From Methanotrichaceae archaeon (GTDB taxonomy: Archaea; Halobacteriota; Methanosarcinia; Methanotrichales; Methanotrichaceae): a DNA stretch of 36,804 nucleotides. A model generated the notes under the pieces. It was not told where the DNA came from. It made no database searches and worked only from the letters and a program-made list of their open reading frames with translations. Within the stretch, counting starts at the first letter, position 1, and every line of letters starts with the position of its first letter. Where the stretch lies: positions 1-36,804 of the forward strand of contig JAFGMR010000044.1 in the NCBI GenBank assembly GCA_016927425.1. Direction: 5' to 3'. The translations under genes were made by a program, and so were the position numbers. Below, in pieces: positions 25,971 to 34,924 of this stretch.

Positions 25971-26629
25971 CTCCCGGAGAGAAGCACAGCTCGAACTGGG
26001 GAGGCTTCTCCGCCCTTGATCTTCAAGGGCAAACAGATGAGGGTGTAGATGCCTTCGGGAACGCCGCCGAGATCCATCCCCTCCATTATGAGGATCGCCT
26101 CTTCCATGAGACGGCGATGAACGACATCCTCGCCGAGGGCGTCGACCGAGAGGGAATCGATCCCGACGAGCCCAAGTCCGAGCTTCACGCAGATCGAGGC
26201 CGCATCCGCCGTCAGATGAGACCAATTTTCGCCAGAGGTGCGAAAGAGGAGCGCCCAGCCCTCCATCGATCCAAGTACTGCGAGGTGATGCGAAGCCACG
26301 AGGCCTCCATCTACCTCGATCACCCTTGCCGGCAGTATGAATCTGTCCGGAGGATAGCGATCTATGCTCTGGCCCAATTTAAGATGGGCCGGGCAGTCTA
26401 TATGCGTTCCTGAGTGCGCGCTCATCGTCAACCGGGATAGTTCCCAATGGTCGTCATCGATCGGCTCGCGCGAGAATGGCGGATCTCCGGGATATGCGAT
26501 CTCCTCCCCTAACGTAACGCTTACATCGTATATCCTACTCCTTGCGACATCTCTATCGATCAAGAGATCATAGCTCCTTTTGCCATCCCACCCCTCTGCG
26601 ACTTTCCTTATGGCATCTCTATCGATCAT
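25967..26629 (-). CDS. Cyclase-family metal-dependent hydrolase (kynurenine formamidase-like)
   Basis: 220-aa member of the cyclase family (PF04199 type), which includes kynurenine formamidase and isatin hydrolase. The metal and catalytic motif HSGTHIDCPAH (His72, His76, Asp78, His82) is intact, preceded by YDVSVTLGEEIAYPGDPPF and followed by ARVIEVDGG and GVDSLSVDALGED-like (GIDSLSVDALGED) segments typical of the family. The real substrate is unknown; methanogens often carry such genes without tryptophan degradation. ATG 26629 lies 16 nt after the upstream gene's stop, and its own stop overlaps the start of the sensor gene by 4 nt, so it sits in the middle of a three-gene operon. Confidence 0.9.
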   Translation of the reverse strand: MIDRDAIRKVAEGWDGKRSYDLLIDRDVARSRIYDVSVTLGEEIAYPGDPPFSREPIDDDHWELSRLTMSAHSGTHIDCPAHLKLGQSIDRYPPDRFILPARVIEVDGGLVASHHLAVLGSMEGWALLFRTSGENWSHLTADAASICVKLGLGLVGIDSLSVDALGEDVVHRRLMEEAILIMEGMDLGGVPEGIYTLICLPLKIKGGEASPVRAVLLSGR

Positions 26630-26645
26630 GATAACGCTGCTTGAA

Positions 26646-27296
26646 TCATCCGCTCATCGAGGCCCCTCCGCCCCCGCCGAACATGCCCATTCCCGGAGGT
26701 ATGACGCCTGCTGCGGGAGGGACGAGATGGGCGAGGTCATGGACATCGGTGTACTTGGAATCTCCCGTCTCGGCTGCGACAACCTGATCCGACGTCGTCT
26801 GCCCTTCCACCGCGCTTGAGGCAGGTTCGCTGCCAGCCGAAGCGCCCACCGCTGCAGGAAGGTAGCTTCCCCGGTCGGGATTGATCAGCAATCCATCGAA
26901 TGTCCCGCTGGAGTAGCCGCCATACGAGTCTGCCCAAGAGAAGCGGCCCTCCATCCGGCCTGGGTCTATCGGCCGGCCGCTGAGGGTCAGGCCTTGGGGA
27001 TCTCCCTCCATCATGTAGAGCAGCGTCAGATTGATCCAATCGGGGGATAGATCGCCCATGACGACGGCATTCCACTTCTTGGCCCCTTCCGACTTGGCCG
27101 ATCCAAAGAGCTTATCCTCCAAAACATTGATCACCATGACTATCCTATCGGACTCGTTCAGCGTAAAGAGCCAGATTCCCTGGAGATCCTCTCCGCCTAG
27201 CTCGACCTCGCTCTCGAGGCCGGCTTCTTCCCCCCCTGCAACCAACGCAGGGAAGGCCATCGCCAATACCAAGATTGACGCTAGATATCTGCTCAA
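26646..27296 (-). CDS. Secreted protein with Gly-rich C-terminus, unknown function
   Basis: 216 aa from a TTG start at 27296. GGAGG lies 7 nt before this TTG and the peptide then begins with a clean signal sequence (SRYLASILVLAMAFPALVAGGEE), whereas the open frame upstream to 27491 encodes a basic stretch with no such features. The mature part has a lipocalin-like beta pattern (GIWLFTLNESDRIVMVINVLEDKLFGSAKS, then RMEGRFSWADSYGGYSSGTFDGLLI), a Ser/Ala linker, and a Pro/Gly-rich end (VIPPGMGMFGGGGG). I do not recognise the family. It is the first gene of the operon with the cyclase and the sensor, so it may supply an envelope component to the same response. Confidence 0.7.
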   Translation of the reverse strand: MSRYLASILVLAMAFPALVAGGEEAGLESEVELGGEDLQGIWLFTLNESDRIVMVINVLEDKLFGSAKSEGAKKWNAVVMGDLSPDWINLTLLYMMEGDPQGLTLSGRPIDPGRMEGRFSWADSYGGYSSGTFDGLLINPDRGSYLPAAVGASAGSEPASSAVEGQTTSDQVVAAETGDSKYTDVHDLAHLVPPAAGVIPPGMGMFGGGGGASMSG

Positions 27297-27361
27297 TTCA
27301 GAGCCTCCGATCTCGGGTCCATGCTGACGAGACCGAGCAATCCACCGTGATCTGTTGGACT

Positions 27362-27382
27362 GGTGAGGTATTAATCTCTTGT
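27362..27382 (-). promoter_or_regulatory. Putative TATA promoter of the secreted protein/cyclase/sensor operon
   Basis: Minus-strand AGATTAATACCTC lies about 75 nt before the TTG start at 27296, giving a leader of roughly 45-50 nt, which agrees with the use of a GGAGG ribosome site. Confidence 0.4.
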
Positions 27383-27569
27383 GAGAGCCGATCGGGGGTA
27401 GCGATACAGGCACGGGCAGGCTCTCGAAGAATCGACCGGAAAGCAATAATATGCGCTTTTTAGCGTCCTCACCCATTCTCTGCAGCCCCAATTAGCACCT
27501 CTGCCCTGGCCGGCCGTCCCGCATCGCCTCTCCCAGGTCAAGCCCAGCGATATCCAGGGGCGTTGGACT

Positions 27570-30500
27570 TCACATTGCGGCTTTTCGATCCATGAACCTC
27601 TCCAGAGCTGCCTTCAAGTCCTCGATCTTTACCGGTTTGCTGATGTAGTCATCCATCCCTGCATCCATGCACCTCTCCCGATCGCCCTTGAGTGCATAGG
27701 CGGTCATGGCCACGATCCAAGGCTTGCGGATACCATCCTTTCGAATCCGTCGAGCGGCCTCCAACCCGTCCATCTTGGGCATCTGGACGTCCATGAAGAT
27801 GAGGTCGTAATCCCTCTTCTCCAATGCATCCAGAACCTCTTTGCCATTCGCTGCTATATCAGCTGCAAGCCCCAGGCGGCGAAGCATTGCCATGGCCACC
27901 CGTTGATTGACCGGATTGTCCTCGGCCATCAGCACCGACAGGTCGAAGAGCCCTCCAATACTTATGCTCCTGCGTTCCATCTCACGATCTGGGGATATGG
28001 TGGGGCTTAGAAGCCTGAAGAGCAATCGATAGAGTTGTTCTGGCTTAACCGGCTTCGGAAGACTTCCCGAAGCCCTTGTACGCAGCGAATCCCCGCTTCG
28101 CGACGGCGGCTGGATCAGCACAACTGGCAGATCCGCAGGCAGGCACCGGCCGTTTTCCGCCTGGTCGATCAGGGCCAGCTCTGCCCCCGTCTCGCCGCGC
28201 GAAAGGATCGCCACACCCCAAGAGCTCAGGTATCGCTCGAGCATCCTCCTCGTCGGTCCCTCCACCATCAGACAAACCCGCCGCCCGACGAGCCCTCTCC
28301 TCTCTTGAATAGGGGGATTTGCTGCTGGTTTCGTGACGACGGTGAAATGGAATGCGCTTCCTTCTCCCTCCCGGGATTCGGCCCAGATCCGGCCGCCCAT
28401 CAGCTCCACCAGGCGCTTGCTTATGGCAAGCCCTAGACCGGTCCCGCCGAAACGGCGGTTCACTGAGGGATCGAGCTGGTCGAATGGAAGGAAGATCCTG
28501 TCCATCTTCCCTTGAGGAATGCCTACCCCCGTATCCTTGATGGCGAAATGGATCTCCAATGCCCCTCCTTTGGGAGAGGATTCATCGAGGATTTGCGCCC
28601 CGGCTGAGACCTCCACTACACCCTTTTCAGTGAACTTGACGGCATTTCCGAGCAGGTTTAGCAGGACCTGACGGAGCCTCGCCTCATCCGCCATGATCAT
28701 TGCAGGAAGGGATTCCTCCGGGAGGCAGGTCAGCTCCAATCCCTTCTCCGCAGCCTTTGGGGCCAGGAGGTCGAAGGCTTCCTCGATGCATCTTAGGGGA
28801 CTTGTGGGGCAGCACTCGAGATCCATCCGACCGCTCTCTATCTTTGAGAGGTCCAGGATATCGTTGATCAGATGGAGCAGGGTGTCCCCGCTACTTCGAA
28901 CGATATCCAAGTACTCCTTCTGCTCTTCGCTTAGCGGCATCCCGCAAAGGAGGCTTGCCATGCCGATGATGGCGTTAAGTGGAGTGCGGATCTCGTGGCT
29001 CATGTTGGCGAGGAAGTTGGACTTGGCCTGGTTTGCCTCCTCCGCGACCCTCTTGGCCACTCGAAGCTCCATCTCCGCGCGCTTGAGCTCGCTGATATCG
29101 CGGGCAGAGGTGATGACAACGTTCACCTTGCCCTCTTTGTCGAACTCCGGCATCAACAGCCAATCGATCCAGCCGCCGCTCGGATGCCGAAATTCCACGC
29201 GGTTCACCTTCCCGGTCTTGAAGACCACATCTATGGCATCCTCCCAGAACAGGCAGAGGTCTTCTGGAAATCCAAGCTCTCGGTGGGTTCTTCCTATGAA
29301 CTCATGAGGCGCAATTCCCGTATCCAATTCCACATTGGGGTTTGCGTAAAGATGGCGGTGGAACCTATCGAAGCGCATGATCGTATCGAGTGAATGCTCG
29401 GCCAGCGCTCGGAATTTTCCCTCGCTCTCCTGCAACCTCTCCTCCGCTCGCTTGCGCTCCGTAATATTCATTGATACATTGACAACGCCCTGAAGCTGCC
29501 CATTGCCGTCTTTGATAAGGGAGCTTCTGGATAACCAGACCTTGCCGTCAGGAGTTGGGAACTCTCCCTCCTGTGAGACCCCGGTATCAAGGGACTCCCT
29601 CACAGTGCATCCCGGACAAGGCGCCTTTAGACCCTGAAGGACATCGAAACAGTGCTCGCCTTTGATCTCCTCCAGGGATCTCCCGAGAAACCTCAGCACT
29701 GCCTCGTTGACCCAGATGATGCGCATAGAGGGATCAAGATACTCCACTGCGACATGCCTGAGACCGCTTAGGATCGCCGCCTTCTCCCGCTCTGAGCTCA
29801 CAAGCGCCTCCTCCGCGCTCCTGCGCGCTGTGATGTCGCGTATGGACTCGATTGCCCCGATAATGGAGCCACTGCTATCGTATAGAGGAGAAGCAACAGC
29901 TAAGAGGTAAGCGCCCTTGCCCCCATAAAGCCTGGGGACGAAGACCTCTCCGATCAGCTTATTCCCATCTACCCGAACATTAGTGTATTTATTCTTGATC
30001 TCCTCTATGGCCTGGAATACCAGATCGATGATGGCAGGTCGGGGCCTGCCATAGAATGGCACTGCATAGGCATAATCGCCCTTGCCGACCATCTCCTCTT
30101 TCGATACACCTGCCATCTTTTCGATCGCCCGGTTCCATGCGATGACAACGCCATCCCTGTCGACGACGAACGTTGCATCCGGCAGAAAGTCGATTATGTC
30201 CGCAAGCCTCCGCTCCGAATCTCGCAGCCTCTCGTCCGATAGATGCCGATCGGTCTGATCTCTCACGACCACCAGATGGGCCTGCCTTCCCTCGTATGCG
30301 ATCTCTGCCAAGTTCAGCTCGGCGTAGACCGGCTGGCCATCTCTCCTCTGGAGCATTGTCTCGTAAAAGGATTCGACCTCCCCCCCTGCAAGGCGGCGGC
30401 GGTAGCGGTCCATCACCTGCGAAACGGCATGGGGGTGGATGAACTCGGTTATAGGATGGCCGATGATCTCCTTTGATCTCCCGCCCCACATCTGGGAGAT

Positions 30501-31556
30501 GACGGGATTTGCGTACATCACAACGCCGTCCTCGATAATGCATATCCCGTCGTTTGCCTTCTCCACGAGCAGGCGATACTTATCCTCGCTCTCTCGAAGC
30601 CTCTCCTCGACCTGGCGTCTCTGGCTGATATCGGTGACCGCAGTAATCGACCCGATGATGCGGCCGTTTTCCAATCGCGGGGTTCCGCTTATCAGGGCAT
30701 GCAATGTGGATCCATCGGATCTCTGAAGCCTGACCTCGTAGGTCGAGGCCTTGCCGGATAGGCGCTCCTTCCTCGCCTGGCTCAGCAGAGGGAGGTCATC
30801 GGAGTGGACGAACTCCTCCATGGAGCGTCCCAGAATCTGCTCCAAAGGCCGGCCCAGCATTCCGGCAAGGGCTGGATTTGCGTACTCGATTGCCCAACCC
30901 TCTCCGGTCACGAGCACTCCCTGTCCCAGGGCATTCATGATCTGGCGGTTGTAATCCCTCTCCTGGCGGATCTCCTCCTCCGCCCGCCTCCTCTCAGAGA
31001 CCTCATCGACCAGAGACTGAATGGCGCCCTTGAGCTCTGCCGTCCGCACTCTTGCGACCACCTCAAGCCCCCTTTGGCGGTCAGCGAAGGGGGTTCGATA
31101 TGCATCACCGCCTTGCGCAATCAGTGGAAAGCGCTTAAGAATTTCCATCTGATTTCCAATATCCATCCCATTCCATGGGCAAAGACAGGCCATCACAACT
31201 GGGAGGCGATCCAGAAGGTCCTCGATGCCCTCCTCGCGCAGGCTTTCGCCCCCTCCATCGATCTCAACGAGCACCATCAGGGCAGTGTGACCCTCCGCCA
31301 GGGCCGTCTTTGCCTCCTCTTCCAGCAAGGAGAGCGTGGCCGGGAGGGATCCTGGTGTCTTCAATCGTTTTATTGGAGGGGATCCGGTCTCGTTTAAGGG
31401 GCCGCATCCCAGATGGAGGACCTTCCATCCCCCGGCAATGCTCTGCCTCAAGAGAGCGGAGAATCCAGCCGCTCGCTCCTCAGGTGATCGATAGAGCAGG
31501 CAGAGACGATCCCCTATCCTCAACTCATCCCAAGATAGAGGCTGGCAAGGACGCAT
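27570..31556 (-). CDS. MEDS-PAS hybrid histidine kinase with pseudo-receiver and receiver
   Basis: 1328-aa cytoplasmic sensor kinase. Residues about 10-170 match the MEDS (methanogen/methylotroph DcmR) sensory domain (IGDRLCLLYRSPEERAAGFSALLRQSI). Next come a coiled linker and five PAS domains to about 870; the fourth holds APCPGC, a CxxC pair that could bind metal or sense redox. HisKA has the phospho-acceptor in NMSHEIRTPLNAI; HATPase has the N-box NLLGNAVKFTEKG, DTGVGI and GGTGLGLAISKRL. A degenerate receiver (GRRVCLMVEGPTRRMLERYL...LPKPVKP, without the acceptor Asp) precedes an intact one (VLMAEDN...FMDVQMPKMDG...ISKPVKI). There is no HPt and no output domain. The ATG at 31556 is 26 nt from a TATA box, so the mRNA is probably leaderless. 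The gene lies next to the kinase-dead sensor that carries an HPt. Confidence 0.94.
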   Translation of the reverse strand: MRPCQPLSWDELRIGDRLCLLYRSPEERAAGFSALLRQSIAGGWKVLHLGCGPLNETGSPPIKRLKTPGSLPATLSLLEEEAKTALAEGHTALMVLVEIDGGGESLREEGIEDLLDRLPVVMACLCPWNGMDIGNQMEILKRFPLIAQGGDAYRTPFADRQRGLEVVARVRTAELKGAIQSLVDEVSERRRAEEEIRQERDYNRQIMNALGQGVLVTGEGWAIEYANPALAGMLGRPLEQILGRSMEEFVHSDDLPLLSQARKERLSGKASTYEVRLQRSDGSTLHALISGTPRLENGRIIGSITAVTDISQRRQVEERLRESEDKYRLLVEKANDGICIIEDGVVMYANPVISQMWGGRSKEIIGHPITEFIHPHAVSQVMDRYRRRLAGGEVESFYETMLQRRDGQPVYAELNLAEIAYEGRQAHLVVVRDQTDRHLSDERLRDSERRLADIIDFLPDATFVVDRDGVVIAWNRAIEKMAGVSKEEMVGKGDYAYAVPFYGRPRPAIIDLVFQAIEEIKNKYTNVRVDGNKLIGEVFVPRLYGGKGAYLLAVASPLYDSSGSIIGAIESIRDITARRSAEEALVSSEREKAAILSGLRHVAVEYLDPSMRIIWVNEAVLRFLGRSLEEIKGEHCFDVLQGLKAPCPGCTVRESLDTGVSQEGEFPTPDGKVWLSRSSLIKDGNGQLQGVVNVSMNITERKRAEERLQESEGKFRALAEHSLDTIMRFDRFHRHLYANPNVELDTGIAPHEFIGRTHRELGFPEDLCLFWEDAIDVVFKTGKVNRVEFRHPSGGWIDWLLMPEFDKEGKVNVVITSARDISELKRAEMELRVAKRVAEEANQAKSNFLANMSHEIRTPLNAIIGMASLLCGMPLSEEQKEYLDIVRSSGDTLLHLINDILDLSKIESGRMDLECCPTSPLRCIEEAFDLLAPKAAEKGLELTCLPEESLPAMIMADEARLRQVLLNLLGNAVKFTEKGVVEVSAGAQILDESSPKGGALEIHFAIKDTGVGIPQGKMDRIFLPFDQLDPSVNRRFGGTGLGLAISKRLVELMGGRIWAESREGEGSAFHFTVVTKPAANPPIQERRGLVGRRVCLMVEGPTRRMLERYLSSWGVAILSRGETGAELALIDQAENGRCLPADLPVVLIQPPSRSGDSLRTRASGSLPKPVKPEQLYRLLFRLLSPTISPDREMERRSISIGGLFDLSVLMAEDNPVNQRVAMAMLRRLGLAADIAANGKEVLDALEKRDYDLIFMDVQMPKMDGLEAARRIRKDGIRKPWIVAMTAYALKGDRERCMDAGMDDYISKPVKIEDLKAALERFMDRKAAM

Positions 31557-31567
31557 AGCTGCTATGC
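31553..31567 (-). promoter_or_regulatory. Perfect palindrome over the kinase start codon (possible operator)
   Basis: GCATAGC-T-GCTATGC, 7-bp arms with one central base, includes the ATG of the kinase and the predicted transcription start. A minus-strand TATA box (AGATTAATAAT, 31577-31588) lies immediately upstream. A repressor bound here would block initiation; in RNA the hairpin would contain the start codon. Confidence 0.45.
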
Positions 31568-31740
31568 AGACGGCACATTATTAATCTTTTTCATTTCAGA
31601 GTGCGATACCTCGCAGCTTGCAGCAGCTTGGAGGAGAGGCACATCTCCATTGTACGGGTTGACACGGTCATGATCCCGGCGGGCTCATGCACAAAAGATG
31701 AAGGACGTCATCGGGGCTTTTCTCATGCGAGGATTATGGC

Positions 31741-34700
31741 CTATGTCGACTGCCCCTCGACGATCTTGATCTCGTCCTCAGTCAGGTCGTACAGCTCGTA
31801 GACCAGGACGTCTATCTGCTTGTCCGTGGCCTCTATCCGGCGCTGGAGGGCGGTCTGCTCCTGGGGCGTCTTGGACTCCGATAGCTGCTTATGAAGGTCG
31901 AGCATCCTCTCCACCAGGGAGACCATGTGGTCATGGCGGGCCACGTCCTGGGGGTCGGAGAAGTCGATGGTGCGGATGGGACTCTTCATTATAAAAATTG
32001 CTGAGAAATTATAGCTATTACCCTGAAGGTCTGTGCATACATTGTGGATAAATAATTTCATCAAAGAAGAGTTTAACAGTCCTAATAGATAATAATCAGT
32101 GATTGGAATTAAATAAAGTTTATTATTCCCGTATAGATAAGAACCATCAAAGGTAAATCTTGCACTTCCTGCAATCTCCGGCCATAATATCTTCGGCTTC
32201 TCGAACTCCGCATAGTAGTCTATCGTATCCTGAACCTCATACCACTGATACGCCCCCGGCTTCCTACCCCCCCATTTCCCCCCGGTCCAGTCCTTTGGTC
32301 TAGGCATTAGCTGTTGCTTATACTGGGCCAGATGTCTTTCGATGGCCGGATAATCCTTGATATTCACGCCGCGCCTGGTGAAGACCAGGTACTTCTCCGT
32401 CGTGGGCGGCTGATACCTCTTGATATCCCTCCCCGCCAGGAAGGGCTTGATCAGCTCCGCGCTCTTTGGATCGTCTGCTATCAGCCTCTCCCTGGTCTGG
32501 CCATCGATTACGAAGGCCTGGTTGAGGCCCGTCTTGATGCCGTAATATATCTTCCCACCTACGTACTCCCCAAGGGTGATGCCTCGGCTCTTCACCTTCT
32601 CCAGAAGGGCCACTATATCCTCCCCCTCAAGTGACCAACCTGAATCATCAAGGGAGGCAACTCTCACCTTATGGGAATGCTCCTCAACGTAGCTTATTAG
32701 GTCTGAAAAGTCCAGAGTATTCACCTGGGTAGCCAGGAAGCTCTCAGCAGACGGCCTTTTCTGGATGTGAATGATGCAGGGATAGGTGGTGGCCTTGGTG
32801 AAGACATGCAGGTCTCCAAAGTCCACTATCTCCTCTATGCGTTGGTCTTTGAGCCATCTTCTGAGAGGCTGACCATAGTTGGCTCTCATCCACTTGTTGG
32901 AGACGATGTAGGAGAACTGGCCACCATTTCGCAGCAAGGTGACTCCCTTCTCGATGAAGTAGGCGTAGAGATCGGCTACCCCACGATAGACCTGGTAACG
33001 CCCCTGCAGATACGTCTTCAGGGACCCAAGGCTCTCCTGCCTCACATATGGCGGATTCCCGATCACCACATCGAACCCGCCCCGCCCCATGATCTGAGAG
33101 AACTCCCGCCCCCAGTCGAAGGGGTTGATGCGAAGTATCTCCTCCGGGGCCAGCTCTCCTGAATCGAGGATGTCCGGCCCCACAAGCGAGTTCCCGCACT
33201 TGATATTCTCCCCCAGGTCAGGCAGCGCCCTCTCCTGGAAGAGCTTCATCTGCCTATCAAGTGTCTGCTCGTTCTCCCCCTCCAGGACCTTGAGGAGAAG
33301 GGAGAGCAACGTCACCTCCACAGCCTGGCTGTCGATATCCACCCCGTAGATGTTGTTTAGGAGGATGCGCTTCCTCTCCGCCGAGGTGAGGAGCCACTCT
33401 CCGCTCTGGGAGGGATAGATGGGCAAGACGGCCTGGCCCTTCTTCCCCTTCTTGGCCCTCCCCTTCCCGCTGGCCTGGGGCTGCTCTGTTGTGGGGATCA
33501 GCCTCACTACCTCCGGGGATGCGGCCTCGTGGCCGTTTGCGAGAAGGGGTACCAGCTTCTCTACGTACCAGTCCCTATGCCAGTTCATCAGGTATTGGTA
33601 GGCCTCGATCAGGAAGGAGCCCGAGCCGCAGGCAGGATCCAGGATGCGAAGCTCCGCCGCCTGGGCAGGGGTCATCCCCTCCAGCAGCCGGCCAACGGTG
33701 TTCTCGACGATGTACTTCACGATGTAGGAGGGCGTGTAGAACACGCCGCCGGCCTTCTTCACCTCAGGCTTGTGCTCGACGACGGCCCTATGCCCTGGGG
33801 TGAGCCGGATCACCTGGCCCAGGAACTGCTCGTAGACCTGGCCCAGGATCTCTGCGGGAAGGACAGAGAACTCGTAGGGGCTGTCTGGGTAGTAGAGACG
33901 CCTGATGATCTCCTTCAGAGCCTTGTCGTCGAGGGTCAAGCCCAAGGAGAGCCTGTCAGGGGGGCCTCGGCCAGCCTCGGGCTGAAAATGAAATATGCCG
34001 GAGTTGTACTTCTCGTCCGCCCTGTGGAATAGCTCTCTTAACCGGGGATAGACGCGTTCTCCGTCGAGCAAGGCCTGGAGCTGGCCGTACCTCTCGATCC
34101 CCCGGTCCTCGCAGATCCGCAGGAAGACTATCCGGTCGATGGTTGCCTGGACTGCGTAGTTCAGCTCCTCCTGGCTGAGGTCGGGATTTCGCAAGGCCAG
34201 GTTCCTCGCAAGAAGGTCCCTCCATGAGGCCATCTCCTCCAGGAAGGCTGCGTCCACCTCGGCAGTTCCCCTCTTCGCCTTATTCTCCTCTGCGAACTTG
34301 TCGAAGGATCCTTTGAGGATGGCCTCCTGGGAGAAGATGCTGGCGATCTCGTCCCAGCGGTCGATGTACTCGTCGTAGGTGATATAGAGGACCCTCGCTT
34401 TGCTTGCCTTATCCGTCTTGACCGGCCTATCCCGGCAGTCGTAGACCGAGAACTCCTCGAAGTCGGTTAGGATGCTCAATGGGAGCTTGGCTGACCAGGC
34501 ATAACGGCGCACCTGGAAGGCTGGGTGGATGTCTGCTTTGATGTCCATCGAGGGCTTCTTTGTCTCCACGAAGAACTTCCTCATGGGGCCGATGCGGAAG
34601 GTGTAGTCTGGGGCCTTCTTCTGTCCTTCCACCTCAAGGGAGTCCTCGTGGATCACCTCCTTGTAGGCTTCAGCGTAGCCCTGCTCGTTGAAGACATCCC

Positions 34701-34833
34701 ACCCCATGGCCTTGAAGAATGGGTTGATGAACTCCTGTCTGAGCCTTGCCTCGTTGTAGCTGGCTGACTTGTAGGCATCCTCATAGCTCTTAAACCGCTC
34801 CACGAGGTCTACTATCTCCTTAGGCGCCGCCAG
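31741..34833 (-). CDS. Type IIG (Eco57I-like) restriction-modification enzyme
   Basis: Single-chain enzyme of about 1030 aa that both cuts and methylates DNA. Counting from GTG 34803, the nuclease has PD (65-66) and ETK (80-82), a PD-(D/E)xK site. A helical linker follows. The methylase core has motif I LDPACGSGSF (388-397), the acidic GVDIDSQAVE and motif IV NPPY (583-586) for N6-adenine methylation. A C-terminal specificity domain (about 740-1000) resembles TaqI/Eco57I target-recognition regions. The nearest ATG/GTG start is GTG 34803, but AGGAGG (34841-34846) stands 7 nt before an in-frame CTG at 34833, and the ten extra residues (LAAPKEIVDL) continue the helix, so a CTG start is proposed. 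Next to VapBC and CRISPR, it forms part of a defence cluster. Confidence 0.9.
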   Translation of the reverse strand: MAAPKEIVDLVERFKSYEDAYKSASYNEARLRQEFINPFFKAMGWDVFNEQGYAEAYKEVIHEDSLEVEGQKKAPDYTFRIGPMRKFFVETKKPSMDIKADIHPAFQVRRYAWSAKLPLSILTDFEEFSVYDCRDRPVKTDKASKARVLYITYDEYIDRWDEIASIFSQEAILKGSFDKFAEENKAKRGTAEVDAAFLEEMASWRDLLARNLALRNPDLSQEELNYAVQATIDRIVFLRICEDRGIERYGQLQALLDGERVYPRLRELFHRADEKYNSGIFHFQPEAGRGPPDRLSLGLTLDDKALKEIIRRLYYPDSPYEFSVLPAEILGQVYEQFLGQVIRLTPGHRAVVEHKPEVKKAGGVFYTPSYIVKYIVENTVGRLLEGMTPAQAAELRILDPACGSGSFLIEAYQYLMNWHRDWYVEKLVPLLANGHEAASPEVVRLIPTTEQPQASGKGRAKKGKKGQAVLPIYPSQSGEWLLTSAERKRILLNNIYGVDIDSQAVEVTLLSLLLKVLEGENEQTLDRQMKLFQERALPDLGENIKCGNSLVGPDILDSGELAPEEILRINPFDWGREFSQIMGRGGFDVVIGNPPYVRQESLGSLKTYLQGRYQVYRGVADLYAYFIEKGVTLLRNGGQFSYIVSNKWMRANYGQPLRRWLKDQRIEEIVDFGDLHVFTKATTYPCIIHIQKRPSAESFLATQVNTLDFSDLISYVEEHSHKVRVASLDDSGWSLEGEDIVALLEKVKSRGITLGEYVGGKIYYGIKTGLNQAFVIDGQTRERLIADDPKSAELIKPFLAGRDIKRYQPPTTEKYLVFTRRGVNIKDYPAIERHLAQYKQQLMPRPKDWTGGKWGGRKPGAYQWYEVQDTIDYYAEFEKPKILWPEIAGSARFTFDGSYLYGNNKLYLIPITDYYLLGLLNSSLMKLFIHNVCTDLQGNSYNFSAIFIMKSPIRTIDFSDPQDVARHDHMVSLVERMLDLHKQLSESKTPQEQTALQRRIEATDKQIDVLVYELYDLTEDEIKIVEGQST

Positions 34834-34867
34834 ACGAAATCCTCCTGCGAGATAGGGTGGAGGTCAT

Positions 34868-34880
34868 CGGATATTAAGGC
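34868..34880 (-). promoter_or_regulatory. TATA box of the restriction-modification gene
   Basis: Minus-strand GCCTTAATATCCG is placed to start transcription near 34849, just upstream of the AGGAGG at 34841-34846. This short leader favours a start close to 34833 rather than 34803. Confidence 0.45.
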
Positions 34881-34924
34881 TCGCGGAGGGGCCGCATAAT
34901 CCGCTGTGGGCAATTCAATCAATT

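Noticed and set aside
25971-26225. N-terminal extension of the large sensor
   Set aside because: Same strand as, and inside, the cyclase gene; the extra 85 residues are Arg/Gly/Ser-rich noise, and the ATGA overlap gives a proper start at 25970.
27297-27491. 65-residue N-terminal extension of the secreted Gly-rich protein
   Set aside because: It would bury the signal peptide; GGAGG positions the start at TTG 27296.
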